Shown: positions 21,548 through 33,904, counted from the stretch's first letter. The stretch is DNA of 64,000 nucleotides from Platycnemis pennipes (GCA_933228895.1 OW121854.1:58880609-58944608); one strand, 5' to 3'. Numbers and translations: made by a program. Notes: generated from the sequence alone by a model not told the origin.

Positions 21548-22706
21548 CTTCGTTTCTTTCTCCAAGTGTAACTGAAAGCTGGATTCCTCTCTTTGTCGGT
21601 AGTAAATCGTAACATTTAAACCATCCCCTCCCTCCCCAGCCCTAACGTTACATAATTTATAGACTGCCCCAAAGATAAACAAGTTTAATCCACCCCAGTA
21701 GGGATGTAAATTTTTCAAAAAAATCTTCACTTGTTACGACTCATTTAGGTGTATAAATGAGTCTTTGTGAGACTAATTATTCCAATAGACGTTCCTAGCA
21801 GTGTGGTAATTCGTTATTAGTTAGTATGCCTTCCTTTCAAGGATGAATATAATTCATGGAAAACAAGGGGTCATAATTTTTTTAAAACTTTATAATAGAG
21901 TGGTTGTTCTATTGAGGTGACGCAATATTCACCGAGGGGCAATGAAAACTAAAGTGTGGAAGTGCACGTAATTCCGTTACTTCGTATACTTCATCAGGAA
22001 TCCGTATCTCCTAGCGGAAAACGGGATAGCGTTGGGGTACGACCGGTGACATAGCAGTAATTGGCTCACTCTGACACAGCAGAGGTGTTTCATAGGGTAG
22101 AAATACTTAATGTGGAGGTTACATGCAGTAAACTGGATTTACTGGAGTCTTTTGTTGCGTAGGAATACAAAGTTCGGGGCGGTGGTCTGAATATATATGC
22201 GAGGAAAATTTGCGTGTACTTAATCACCTACGAGAAACATTTGCATTAGCGTACGATTGCATGTACACGGTACTAAACATGGTCATCACCCCAAACTCTT
22301 CTCTGTTTACCCATAAATGACGTTGAAGATCCAGTCCTTTGGTGACTGGCTAGCTAAACGTAATATAGAATTATAAAATACGCACAATTTTTTCACTGAA
22401 TGGTGCAGTTTTACTCAGAGGAAAAGTAAATGCATGGCGGTCTATAAGAAAGGTCACTAATAGTCACTGATAATTGGTGACTTTTGGTGACTCATCGAAT
22501 TATGAATGTGTTATATAATAACATGTAATTTACGATATGTTTTCGTAGCTTTAGTGGACCGTCTTAAACTGCTATCCAAACCGATGGATTATTTTAAAAT
22601 ATTTTCTTGTTGCGCATGAAGGGGGATGGTTTCTAGTGTAATTTAAGGTTTTATCGTTTTCATTTTATTCCAGAGTCCATGAGAATTAAGGATGAAATGT
22701 AGTTAA
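21350..22706. repeat. Inverted repeat pair 1.3 kb apart
   Basis: 21350-21418 (core TTAACTACATTTCATCCTTA) recurs inverted at 22645-22706, with a 7-bp indel and few mismatches. The pair could be TIRs of a non-autonomous DNA element of about 1.36 kb, although the left arm is embedded between direct repeats. No transposase is recognisable inside. Confidence 0.7.
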
Positions 22707-24179
22707 TGGACGCAAATGATATAAACAATATTCGCTTGCATGAAAAATCGACCATAATATCACAGAAGTATTGCTCGCACTACGTAAGAGTAATCCGAGT
22801 AGTTGATCTTGAGCTTGATATTTATATTAATTTACTTAATGGGTAACCGGTGGGTAAAGCTCCGGCTTAATGGGTAACCGGTCGGTATAATTAATAGGGG
22901 CCTCCTTTTAGAAAGAATACGAAAATAAATAATTTATTCGTACGCTTTTGTAAAGTGTCCTCTCGGATAAAACGTCGAACCTAGGTAAGTGAATTGGAGC
23001 GAGGTGAGCATGCCACTCGTGATGGACGGAATCATGAGATATCGACTGTGGAAATGACAGCCACGTTCCCAAATTACTTCCTCATCTTCAGTACCTTTCG
23101 GGTGCTGGTTTCTGATGGATGCTTTCCATTTCGAATCGGCAGTCGATAGCGTAAAAATAAGTCTCTCGGAGCGCCCGCCGCAAATCGCGTGATAACCAAT
23201 CAGACATTCGCGAGGAGGCTTAAAGCTCAGTTTGTCTCGTTCAAATGTCCCTTTTTCTCTTACTCTCTCCCTTTATTTTGATGATTTCAATTTTGTGAAG
23301 GAAATGTATCAAAAAGAAACAATTCTTCATGTTCAAAAATGCGTTGACGCCCAAAGTTTTTTTTAAGACTGAATTAAACCGAAATTTTAAGTGAAGTTAA
23401 ATTAGTAATTGACTCTAGATCCCTGTTCTAGGATAGTTCGAAGTCCTTAGATATTTAAGCGTATTGATTATGTTTTTCATATCAAAGAAATTCCATTTTG
23501 CTTTGACAAATAACCTTAAAATGTGATGAGAAATGGAAAGGTACTCAAATAAATTGGAACTAGAGATTAATAATGAAGTGTTCCAAATGACAGTAGAAAA
23601 AAAAGATCTGATGAAAAAAAATGGAGCTAAAAAGGCAGCGGGAGATGAATATAAGTTTTGCAGGTGTAGTAAAGTGAATATTTAGAGTAAAAAAAGAAAA
23701 TAAAAACGACTGTTTTAAATAATAAAGTGAGTTAGAGAATTAAATTCAATGAAAAAGGAACTCATTTTGTAGTTTTATAGTTGCTTAACGCTGGAAGAGG
23801 CGTTTAAAAAATGAGAAAGGATTCGTCGTTTTGATTTGGGAGTGCTTGAATTATTTGTAGTATCTCGTAGGCTGATGTATACGAGAATGTAATTTCCGAG
23901 ATAATGATAATAATACACGTTTGATTATACAAGTCTTTATCAGTATGACTTAAAAGGGAGCGCATGGAGAGCTGCTTCGGTATCCAATGGAGACGATTTG
24001 TGCTCATTTGCACGTAACATCTACAGCCAGGACCGCAAATCGTTCTGTACTTAGCTTTATTTATCATTGAGAAGCAGAACTGGAGTGTTCCGAGTCATCT
24101 TCCGTTTGTACTTGCTAGAGGTTGCTGGGCCGAGTTCATTTCGGATGAGACTCTTGTTGTTTCCTCAAGGCCCACCCTG
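22707..24179. other. No recognisable gene
   Basis: Mostly AT-rich. A small direct duplication (TTAATGGGTAACCGGT) occurs at about 22836 and 22867. Confidence 0.4.
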
Positions 24180-24450
24180 CCCAGTCATTAATACGGGAGG
24201 ATTAATGCGTGAGACGTTTTAGTGGCCGCCAACCCCGTGGATTGGTAGTTCTTTGGCGCAGTGCCTTTGCCCCTCCGCCCATTCTTGTGCACGGAACGTC
24301 GGCGGCGGGCCGTTGGCGAGAGACGTGACACGTGCTGTTTCGTCCTGTATTTCATGCCGTCCGACCGGATTATCCCTCCTCTTCTCCTTTCCGTCACTCA
24401 CTCCTCTTTGTCGTGTCCGTTCTTCTGGATGAGTGCTGTCGGAGATAAAT
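24180..24450. other. CpG-rich patch
   Basis: CpG- and pyrimidine-rich block with overlapping frames on both strands (up to 109 codons at 24261-24590, which runs on into a LINE tail and is therefore not a gene). Confidence 0.35.
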
Positions 24451-24459
24451 GTTCAATTC

Positions 24460-24770
24460 ATCTACATCTACATGAAACCATGCAAGTCACCTCAGTGGTG
24501 TGTAGCTTGGGGTGGAACATCATTAGGCGTGCATTATTTATCAGAGAGAATAAGTTTAAACTTACTACAATGCAGGCATGCAAAAAATAGTATTCCATGC
24601 TACAAAAATTGACTACTTACATGCAACGGAGAGGCGCCATGCTACCACCCCGAGGAAAATAGTAGACATGCAATTACGAGACACATGAAATATTCTCCAT
24701 AAATGACACTAAAATGTTATTTTATACAGATATGTGTAATAGTTATGTAGGTATTATTCAGCCGTTCCTT
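24460..24770 (-). mobile_element. LINE 3' end, subfamily C (minus)
   Basis: It starts with CATCTACATCTACATGAAAC and a degraded hairpin. A body follows that is shared with copies at 44247 and 54878: AAGTTTAAACTTACTAC, CATGCAACGGAGAGGCGCC and CATGCAATTACGAGACAC. These bodies extend the common tail into more of the LINE 3' UTR. Confidence 0.65.
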
Positions 24771-25159
24771 AAAGAGATGAAATCATTAACTCGTATTTCC
24801 TAGAGCATGCATGAGTTAAGTTATTTACGGGAAGAAAACCAATTTTACCTTAGTAATTGAATTGGCCCTTATATTGCCTCAATAAAATGTGTAATAGAGG
24901 TCTTCGCACCCTTCGTAGCAGGTGGAGTGGGTAGAAATATTTGAGGTATATTACTCGAGTATGCTTCGCCGTTTCCTTAGGGTAGCGGAAATATGAAATT
25001 CTTTCGATAAAGTAGCGTAACACTCGTTCTTTTCTCGAAAGAGGTGATAAACGTTATTAAGAGAGGAACCCAAGAACGAAGTCGTGTGAGCTCTTTAGGA
25101 TGGGTGTGAGTCATTGCGGAGGAGTAGGAATTTTTTAGGGATCGGAGGAAGACTGGTGA
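24771..25159. other. No recognisable gene
   Basis: No recognised feature; ordinary AT-rich DNA. Confidence 0.4.
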
Positions 25160-25375
25160 GAAACCCGTCGTCAGGCCTGCTTAAGCCGGCCACGTTTTAA
25201 CATCCCTCTCTGGCGGACGGAGAACTGAACTCGAAGTGCTCTGCACTCAAATAGAGACCGGTATACAGTTGTGAAATCTCTGTCCTTACCGGTATTCAAA
25301 CACGTGCCGTCCGGAAGGGAAGCCAGCACTCTAGACACCACACATACTTTATCTCCAATAGAGCTACAGTGCCCT
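25160..25375 (-). mobile_element. tRNA-derived SINE, family 1 (minus)
   Basis: The minus strand from about 25365 reads GTGTGGTGTCTAGAGTGCTG (box A region), ACGTGTTTGAATACCGG (box B region) and GCAGAGCACTTCGAGTTCAG, then a truncated body. It is the same family as the copies at 33.9 and 34.6 kb. The 89-codon minus frame here is incidental. Confidence 0.65.
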
Positions 25376-25529
25376 GTACATGAAGTTCTTCGCCGATTCA
25401 AAACCTTTCCTAATAAATAAAATAAACAAATAAGGGTCATAATAAATTGTTATAAATCGTCGTTTGTTGTTGGTGTTTTGTGGAGGTAACCGACGACAGG
25501 GGTAATTTGCGGTGTCGGAATTGGTCTTT

Positions 25530-25700
25530 TGTTAACGAAAGGAACCAAGGGGTCCACATTTTCTCATTCTATCCGACAGGAGTGCTCTTCACATAACATT
25601 CAAGTAGGGACCAGTTTATCAATAAAAATCTTTGCTACTACCGGGATTCGAAGCTGGACCCTCGAAATAGGATGCAATCATCCAGAAATAGGTTACAAAT
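25530..25700 (-). mobile_element. tRNA-derived SINE, family 1 (minus), second copy
   Basis: The minus strand reads CCAGCTTCGAATCCCGGTAG (good box B), then GTGAAGAGCACTCCTGTCGG and CCCCTTGGTTCCTTTCGTTA. It lies about 155 bp from the previous copy in the same orientation. Confidence 0.6.
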
Positions 25701-25799
25701 CATTTGGTGAATTTTATCTGTGTACTTGATTATTGAAGAAACTGGGATGAGACAGAGTGAGTAAGCGAATATAACGGTCAATAGAGATGAGCCTAGAAG

Positions 25800-26010
25800 A
25801 ATGAGAACAGCTTAGAAGAGCGTGAATGATGGAAGAATGATAGGTAAGAAGAATGGGGGAAGGAAACGAGCGAGCAATTTGGGTAGATTAATTGAGTCAG
25901 AAATTATGCGGGGCAGAAGAATGACATTGCACAGTGGACTGAAATCGAAAAAAGCTTACCAAAATTCCATTAATGATTTTTATTCAATCCAGAAGTTGTG
26001 ATTTAGCAAA
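25800..26010 (+). pseudogene. Possible LINE ORF2 C-terminus
   Basis: One plus-strand frame reads GRMIGKKNGGRKRASNLGRL and then IESEIMRGRRMTLH before a stop, after an upstream stretch with stops. A basic GRxxGKxxxGRxR segment near the end is typical of arthropod LINE RT C-termini (compare 30361-30410). The match is short and I could be wrong. Confidence 0.4.
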
Positions 26011-28595
26011 GTGACTCTCCTTCTATTAGTACATATGATTTGTGTTTTCATGTTGCATAATTATTGCGCATTAATTATATGCGAGGGCTTAAAGTTGAAC
26101 AATATATGCAAACGCTGAAATTCAGTTTTCGCCGAAATCCGACTTGAAGTGGTTACGGAACCTTTAGTAGTAAATTTACGGAGTAAAAGGCGGTACTTTT
26201 ACAAATTCCAGACTAAAAAATGATTTTGTTCAATTTTGGGAAGTTTTTTCGATATCAGCCGGCTGTGCATCGTTCGAATTGTAGACGTATTCAAGCGCAT
26301 GGAAATATTTATCGTATTTACATTATTTGTATTGCTGTAGTTCTATATTTTATGATTATTGTCATTGATATTAGGTTGTGGCATTGTTCATCGCTGAACT
26401 ATCCCGTTAACTAAAAACTTCAGTCGAACGGTTCTTGTCCATGTCGACTGTGCTAAAGTTCTTCAGTTCATTTTCGTCCATCTAGAAAACCTGGAGTGGA
26501 GAGGTTACGAGTAAAGTTCTGTGCATCCATCTTAACCTATTTTAATAGGTGGAAGACGGGAAATATAATTTAGAGTATTAAAATAAAGTTTACTAATTTC
26601 TAATACGATATTCGACCGAGTGGCGATTATTTGTTCCATATTGGTTTAAATTTGCTTCTTTTATCATATTTCTTACGTAATATCGTATGTGTTGCATTTT
26701 TTGTCATTCCTTGTGGACATAACCTTTACTGAAAACGAATACGTAGAAAGGGGCTACGAGAAGATAAAGGACACATTTTTGGGTTAATTGCTTGAGAAAA
26801 TGAATTGAGTTCAGTGTACATTTAAAAAAATGAAATTCCTACTCCTTTTTTAGGTGTCACTTACATATCTCCGCCTTAAAAGTTTTGGTCCATATTATAA
26901 AATGGTTAGTAAAGGGTAAAGAGTTTCGTTGTTCCGTGGTTTGTGTGGATCAGTGGCTAGACAGTTGGACGTCGACTGATCATGTACAGTTTCTACTGAG
27001 TTCCTGAAAACGTACGTCGGTGATAAATATCTTCAATTTACTCAAGAAATCTTTCGTACAAATAACAATTGGTCTTGTGTGGTCATCATCTATTTATGAC
27101 TCTATTCGTCTTCTCTGTTAATCTTCATTAGCCATTGTATAAAATTGACATTCCAATGTTGTCCATAAATCCTTTTGTATAATTCTTAACTCTTTTGGAA
27201 ATGCAAATGGATGTTAAGCCTAGTTGGATATTTCGGGTTCCGTTACACATGGAATTAATTTAGCCAGTACCATTTCTTCCTCTCTGCTTTGTATTTACGC
27301 ACAGAACGCTGCCTGATAATTCAGAAATTACTATAGAAACAAGTAACGATCTCCATCAATGTCTGATTTATTGGGAATCGGAATGAATGATCCAATATTT
27401 GAATATTATAATAAGTTGAGAGCGTTCGTTTACAAAAGGTGACGCTCGGGTTAAAATATATTTAAGTACACTTTGTTCATGACTATCTAATCACAATGAG
27501 TGTGATTTTCTGTCAGCTAATTCATTAGGGCACCAATTTGCTGAGCGGCAGTAAAAAACCTCGAAATCTAATGTGTAATTTATACTCACTTAGTCAGTCG
27601 TTGTACTATACCTTCCTTGGTCGGAAATATATTTCACGGTTATCAAACAGTGTTTTTTTATTAAGTATTCACGTGCTGCTGAAATTATAAAATTGTCGAG
27701 CTAGAGCTGCCTGCTATTCGTTTTTGTTTTAAGATACTATAAAGTGTAGGATTTCTATCATTCTTCGTCTGCTGTCGTTGATTAACGTAGCGAGCACGTT
27801 GCCATGCCAGAGTGGCTGGCGTAGGCGTGTTTTGTGCGAATATGGATGAGGGGTAGAATAGGAGGGTAGTGGGGGATAGGGGAGGGAACGCGAGTCTGGC
27901 CTAAGGTCGCGGAGATTCAAGGAAAGCCCGGGTATCTTTCCTCCTTCAACTCTTATGTCTCCCACGCTCACGGCGAGAGCAGTCTGCGGCTGATGAACAA
28001 CTTCCTCGTTAGGATAGCCGGCGGAGAAAGAGAAAGAAAATGTGGAAGGACCGTGCGGTATCGCGAATTAGCTCTCGACCGCAATGCAACACAAAGTGAC
28101 GAACTGACCTCGTGTATCACGACAAAATCCAGTGTGGTAATTGGTGAAAATAATTGTGCTTGTTTGCCAGGATAACGTAAACACATTCATATTTCAGTTC
28201 CATATCCGGGTCGATACTATTGAAGTAGTCTATTCTTAAGGGACTGGGGATGATTTACAAATTTATTCCACCCTTTCCTATTCTTGAATCAGACTTATCC
28301 TCTTCCGTTTCTTACACATTAATGAATTTACCCGCGTGTGCTCCCTTCTTCTTTAGACCATTTACTCTACGTTTAGATGCTTAGAATTTATTTTCCTGAT
28401 GGTCTCTTCCGTCACATATCTCAGATTTAATTTCTAAATTGAACAAAATTAGCAGTTATGATTCGTTAAAACCTATTACCATCGAAAAGAACTCGTTGAA
28501 ATCTCTCGTGGTATGAACTCGTGAAAATCTGAAAAATAATTTTCCTGCTACTTCTCCATCTCACATTACCGAGGAAGTTTTTTTGTAGGCCCCTG
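26011..28595. other. No recognisable gene
   Basis: Long AT-rich stretch with short frames only. A GC-richer part at 27780-28130 contains overlapping 60-80 codon frames without motifs. Confidence 0.4.
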
Positions 28596-28599
28596 GGTA

Positions 28600-28680
28600 A
28601 ATCCATGCCCCTGCCGGTGGGTAAATCCGTAGCCTTTCGATCATAGGGTTGCGGGTTCGAATTCCGCCCGGGGAGGATTT
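28600..28680 (+). mobile_element. tRNA-like segment (SINE head or tRNA pseudogene)
   Basis: GCGGGTTCGAATTCCGC forms a T-arm with a GTTCGAA box B. Upstream, CCTTTCGATCATAGGG could form a weak anticodon arm. GTGGGTAAATCC is duplicated at about 28584 and 28618 (variant). No convincing D-arm or acceptor stem can be assigned, so I do not call a functional tRNA. Confidence 0.35.
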
Positions 28681-28689
28681 TTCACTTCC

Positions 28690-29482
28690 CGAGGCGTAGG
28701 TTTTTATGTAGTCTAATCTTTTAATTGAAAGGGAGGACTCTGTAGTCCTAAATTCGCAGATTAAACAAATACAACTTCATTGTTACATAAATATTTTAAA
28801 TGCAACCTATGGAATTTTTGGATGTGATGCTCTAAAGAGACCATAAATGAGTAATTTGTATATTAATATCTAATTTTGAAAGAAGCGTTACAATGTTTCA
28901 TACTTTACTGTACTTGAAAGCTGGAAATGTAATGTATAATTTGAAGTCATTTCATTTGTCCCGGTGATAAATGATTTCCTATTTTGATCTCGTTTGCTGT
29001 GGTATATTTTTTAGTTGATGACGTCATTCATTCCCCGTTTCTCTCCTTTACATTCTGTACGGCACAAGACATTTAAATTGTTAATGAAACCAGCTGTATC
29101 GAAACGAATGTTTGCTCGAAAGAATTCTTTGGGATTTTCGAACTGAATATTTCTGAACTGGCGGTGAGGAGGTGGCTTCCGCTCTCCGGATGTAGATTTT
29201 TTCCTCTCGGAGTGCTATTTTTAGGGGCATTTTTTCATGGATAAATCATTCAAATTACCCTTTCCATTACTTCCACGTTAACGTCCGTAAAATTAATATC
29301 GGCTTGAAGTCCTTTTTTGATAGCCGCCCGGAACATTGGCATGCAACTACGTAGTATCGTTGGTAAAATTAATATCTAAGCTTTTATTGTTGACCGCCAC
29401 ATCACATCGCTTTACTACGGTGTCACAAGTTACCGACTCTTGGCTTCATCATGCATGATTAATATATTGAAATACGCGGTGC
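28690..29482. other. No recognisable gene
   Basis: AT-rich DNA upstream of the LINE insertion. No recognised feature. Confidence 0.4.
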
Positions 29483-30552
29483 AACTGTTAACAGGGAAAA
29501 AATGGATTGGAATTTAATGCTTGGAATTCTGAAAGGAATTGGAGTGCCGTACAATGACCGAAGAATTATCCACAGTTTGTATAAAAACCAAGTAGCGGTA
29601 ATAAAATCTGGACCCAGCTGTGAAGAGGCGAGAATAAGGAAAGGAGTGAGACAAGGCTGTGCACTGTCTCCCGTAATTTTTAATGTTTACATCGAGAGAG
29701 CAATCAATGAAGTCAAGGAGAAGTGTTCTGGAGTGAACATCCACGGAGAAACAATCAGTATGCTGCGATTCGCTGATGACATAGCTCTCATAGCAGAGAC
29801 ATAGAAGGAGCTGAATAAGATGCTAGCAACCATGGAAAGGACAATGGCCATGCATCAGCTGAAGATCAATAAGAAGAAAACTAAGATATTGTTGTGCAGC
29901 AAGAGAGAGGAGGCTTAAACCAACGTTTTACTAGGAAAACAGAAACTGGAAGAGGTGAAAGAGTTCTGTTACCTGGGAGCAGAGTAACCATCGATGGACG
30001 AAGCAAGAAAGAAACAGTTAGTAGAATAGCCCAGGCAAATTCTATCAAACGAAGAATCTACTTACAGCTGTAAATACAAGCTTGGAAGTAAGGAAGCAAT
30101 TCATCAAAACGAATATCTGGAGCATGTTTCTTTACGGCAGTGAGGCATGGACGATGACAGCAGCGGAGAATAAAAGGGTGGAAGCATTCGAAATATGGTG
30201 CTATCGAAGAATGATGAATATAAAATGGATCGACCGAGTGACAAATGAAGAAGTCCTAAGGAGAGTGGGAGAAAAGAGGAGTCTGCTGAAAACTATAAAA
30301 AGAAGATGGGACAACCTAATAGGCCACATCTTAAGACACGATGGCCTGATGAAGACAATCGTCGAAGGAAAAGTGAACGGAAAGAATGGAAAAGGCAGGC
30401 CTCGTATGGGTTACATAGAACAGGTCGTAAAGGACGTGAAAGAGAGGAACTACGTTAATATGAAGAGGTTGGCCGATAGAAGAATCGAGTGGAGGGCTGC
30501 GTCAAACCAATCCTAGGATTGTTGACCCTTGATGATGATGAACTGTTAACAG
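29483..30552 (+). mobile_element. 5'-truncated LINE with perfect 12-bp TSD
   Basis: The insertion is 29495-30540 (1046 bp), flanked by exact copies of AACTGTTAACAG at 29483-29494 and 30541-30552. It begins inside the RT domain just after the first catalytic motif and keeps GVRQGCALSPVIFNVYIE, the catalytic box LRFADDIAL (29763-29789), the thumb, a GSEAWTM segment, and a C-terminus with GKGRPRMGY and RRIEWRAASNQS. It ends in the short tail TTGATGATGATG. An in-frame stop at about 29802 and a frameshift near 29970 break the reading frame, so no functional protein is made. The clade is not certain; it is the arthropod endonuclease/RT type. Related tails occur at 10.4, 30.9, 46.5, 47.3 and 55.9 kb. 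Confidence 0.92.
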
Positions 30553-30748
30553 ATTTAAGGTTAACGCAAATGAATTCACTTTGTAAAATTCCACAGATTT
30601 ATTAAAACCGACCTAGGTTTCGACTTACACAGTCAATATCAAGGTCGGTTTTAATAAATTTGTGGAATATTACAGAGTGAATTCATTTTCGTTATCACAA
30701 TGTGGTTCCACGAAGTCAAGCCTAGCAATTTGTTATAGATTTAAGGTT
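30551..30748 (-). mobile_element. Foldback unit with direct-repeat flanks, Penelope-like end
   Basis: The unit 30563-30736 is flanked by the exact 12-bp direct repeat AGATTTAAGGTT at 30551-30562 and 30737-30748. Most of it is an inverted repeat with 46-bp arms (30569-30614 and 30642-30686). Its minus strand has the layout of the hammerhead motifs known from Penelope-like retroelements (next entry). Its left flank overlaps the LINE's TSD by 2 bp, so the two insertions share a target neighbourhood. Confidence 0.6.
30569..30686 (-). ncRNA. Degenerate hammerhead-ribozyme-like fold
   Basis: On the minus strand the segments fall in hammerhead order. A long stem I arm comes first (TTTATTAAAACC). 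A degenerate first core box follows (TTGATAT against the consensus CTGATGA). Stem II is TGACT, a loop, then AGTC. The second core box is GAAA (plus positions 30618-30621). A loopless palindromic stem III is CCTAGG (30612-30617). Then comes TC at the expected cleavage site, and the stem I partner GGTTTTAATAAA. Hammerheads with very short stem III are established for Penelope-like elements. The first core box departs from consensus at about three positions, so activity is unlikely. Confidence 0.5.
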
Positions 30749-30869
30749 GTTATTTTTCTATGCTCGTTAGCAAATGCCTTCAATATTGCCATTTTACTGT
30801 TGTTAAGCCTTTGCAACGTTGATCGTTATTATTACTAGCTTGGTATACTGAAGCATTGAACCGGTATGG

Positions 30870-31105
30870 TTCATCAACAGTCAACAATGCTGAGATTGGT
30901 TTAACGCAGTTCTCCACTCGATTCTTCTAACAGCTAATCTCTTCATATTTAGGTATTTATTCTCTTTCACATCCTTCATCACTTTGCCGTTCTTCCCGTT
31001 CACTTGTCCTTCGACGATTGATTGTCTTTATCAGGCCATTATGCGTTATATTGTGCTCAGTTAGGTTGTCCCGTCTTCTTCTTAGGGTTTTCAGAAGTCT
31101 TCGGA
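30870..31105 (-). mobile_element. 5'-truncated LINE tail (GAT-tail family, minus)
   Basis: The minus strand matches the last ~230 bp of the LINE at 29495-30540: the AAAACCCTAAGAAGAAG region, GGACAACCTAACTGAGC, GAAGGACAAGTGAACGG, GAATCGAGTGGAGAACTGCG and the tail near 30885. It is more diverged than the 29.5-kb copy, and I saw no clear TSD. Confidence 0.75.
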
Positions 31106-33600
31106 TAAGGTATCGGATAAGTTAGATTATATAGACAAGAAGCTCTTCCCACCGCCCCTAAATATCACATGTCCCCACCCATCGGAACAACATCAGAAAA
31201 GACCTGAGCTGTTGGTGGCCTTCCTGGAATAACTACAACTACTCCTCCAATATACTACGCAGGTCATTTAAATCACTCCCTCTCTGCTTCATATGGACAA
31301 ATTAACCTTCAAAGTGAGCTTCATTTTGATTTTCTTTAGAGTAGCCGATAAATCTTTCGATGGTAAAAGATAGAATCAAATGAGTACTTCATATTTTTTT
31401 TCCTTACTTCCGTATTTAAATTACACGCTCCTAGGTAGAAAGAAAGACATTCTTTTCTACGTTCCGGAAATGGGGAAATGAATCATTTCAGATTATTGAC
31501 ACTCTCAAACCTAAAGTTACACTTCTCTCGACCTCGGAAATGTAAATTATTTCGACCACAAACTGTCCCTCTTCGAGTCTATGGTCTTTTGAGTAACTTG
31601 CGATCCTTCGAGCCATTAAGTATCGGTATGCTTCCTCTAGCGCAGACATCCTGAATTGGAATCCGATAGCGAATTAGCGTATAAGGTCCTTCCCTTATTT
31701 ATGAATTCGATTATATGCACATAGTTTTACAGGCTTTTGCCCCGCAGACGTAATTTAATATTCTGAGAACGACGATCGGAATTCTTATAGCTAATTTATC
31801 TCCGAAAGGTAGCTTTCTCTAATCGTCGCTTGTATATCCTCGTCTCTCTATAACGTTTCTCTTTTGATTCACTAGATTTAGATACAGGATATCCGAATTC
31901 TATTTCCTTACCAGTGAATGGTTTTTTGCCTAATATTGTATTGTCTTCTCAAGCCATCAAACTCAATAAGGTCGTTGGGTTGAATCCCTCCTTTAAAACC
32001 TAAGTAGGGGTTTAGTTATACTCTTTAATGAATGAGAAATCTGATGATGAATAATTGCACCCATAATTGATTTTTTGATTGTACTTTGGAGCCTCTAACG
32101 TTCCCACGTAGTTTACTTTTATTTTTTACAGTTTTGATCAAAGGTGCACTGTTTATAACCTCTGGAGTTTGTAGGTATTTTAAACAGTTCGATTTTAAAA
32201 TGAGGTCAAGTATTTTTTCTCATTAATTAAAAAGTGAAAAAATTCAACGGCCCGAAAACTCGACGAGAAACATGTCGGTGAATTATGCGTTTGACGTCTA
32301 AGGTATTTCTTCTCTCTGCCACTAGGTGTTGCTGCGGACGCTTCCAAGCAGACATTGCACTCCGTGAAGGCTCATTAAACAAGTACCTGAGGTACATTTA
32401 TTCAGTTAATGTACTATGATTTAATTCTATTTATTTAATTTGAAATTATTTATTCAGTTGATTCATTTAAAAACAGTGAGCGTACTGTGAAGTTGGCCCA
32501 TAGTCGCGCGAACTTCACGCCATGCTTCACAGTAGCAGAGCACTCCACGAGCAGGAAGCGTAGTAGCCTATAAGACTAACATGTTCAACGGAGGATTCTT
32601 TTTGAGCTTTGATAATTTTCTTAGGCGATTATTAATACCTGTTGACTAAAATTAGGGGCTCTGAAATACAATGATACGTTCAGGAGACGAATTGTAACTA
32701 TGCCTTGCTACGTAAACTATGTACCTGATACGTCAGCAACAAGCCTGCGCAGTCCCGCCATCACGAGCTTTTTGAAACGAACTTAAAATTAACATTTAGT
32801 TAACTAGAATTTCTCAATGCAAATTATGTGCGTGAATGAAAATGAAATGAATACATTAATTGTAAGGGCACGAATCACAATTAATGAATTCTGTTTTCTT
32901 TGATAAAGTAAACTACTCTATTGCTCAAAATCAATTTAAGTCAATGATTGTTTTTTAGTTTTTATGGAAGAAATGACAACAGTCAAAATGAGTAGAACGG
33001 TTAGTTATCATATGCATATGACATCACTGTTTTCATCAATTAGTAGTATACGGGTAACGCATGGATTTAACGCATTATAATTTTTAGATACAGATATTCA
33101 TTGGATGCTTGGCAATGATTAAATTCCACCGAATGTCTCTAGATGTCAATACTGCTTGGTGTTCTATGTTGTTGCTTTATCTGATGTTCATTTAGCTTCT
33201 TTTGAAAAATTAATCATCTGGTCATTTTACGACTGAAAATAAATAAAGACCACTGAAGAATATTTATGCAAATATTTGCTGTCGAGTATTTATTTTTTGG
33301 TGTTTTTTTATCTTATGGTTTTAGGCTGGTTTATGTACGGCAGCGTGAATTTTTAGTAATACATGTGATGGAAGCGTTGGCCCTGTGGCCGTAACACGCC
33401 TACTAAGTTACCTAAAGGACACGGTTTCCTCAAGCATGAGGGTAATATCTGTCCGATGATTAGGAACTTAGGTTAGGTGGTCGGATTAAACCTAAGCTCT
33501 TGAATTATCCTTAGAACTAAGTGTAAGGAGAGTAGCAAGGGGCGAATTATCCCAAATCATGCCCTGCATCACAATCATCTACCTGCATGCACTAAGGAAC
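31106..33600. other. No recognisable gene
   Basis: Long AT-rich region. A segment at about 33366-33440 has a weak tRNA-like look (GGCCCTGTGGCCGTAAC) but no box B. Nothing else recognised. Confidence 0.4.
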
Positions 33601-33604
33601 ATAA

Positions 33605-33860
33605 TAAAACTTTAAAATGTGTTAGTCATCCATGCAGAAGTCACATGCAACATATTCATTAGAGTCTCCTATGCAATCCATTCCTTTTTTCTGCTAGGTC
33701 TTTGCTTTCATGAAATAATACAATGTCTATTAATAGTAGAAAATGCAATGAGGAACATAATTGAATTTAATAATAAAATCAAGTTAGCCATGCATGCATC
33801 AGCCACGTGCAACATGTTCAATTCTTTTTCTTATTATTCGGCATTTACATTTGCTGTCGT
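33605..33860. repeat. Internal duplication related to LINE 3' ends
   Basis: GTTAGTCATCCATGCAGAAG with CACATGCAACATATTCA (33619-33660) is repeated as GTTAGCCATGCATGCATCAG with CACGTGCAACATGTTCA (33783-33825). A related segment lies at about 44115-44170, next to a LINE tail. It is probably part of the same LINE 3' region in two diverged copies. Confidence 0.45.
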
Positions 33861-33904
33861 GCAATAATGAAATTTGCGCCGTTAGTAGAGATTATTTTTC
33901 CTCC

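Noticed and set aside
28600..28680. Functional tRNA gene
   Set aside because: T-arm is good, but no acceptor stem, D-arm or standard anticodon loop can be assembled.
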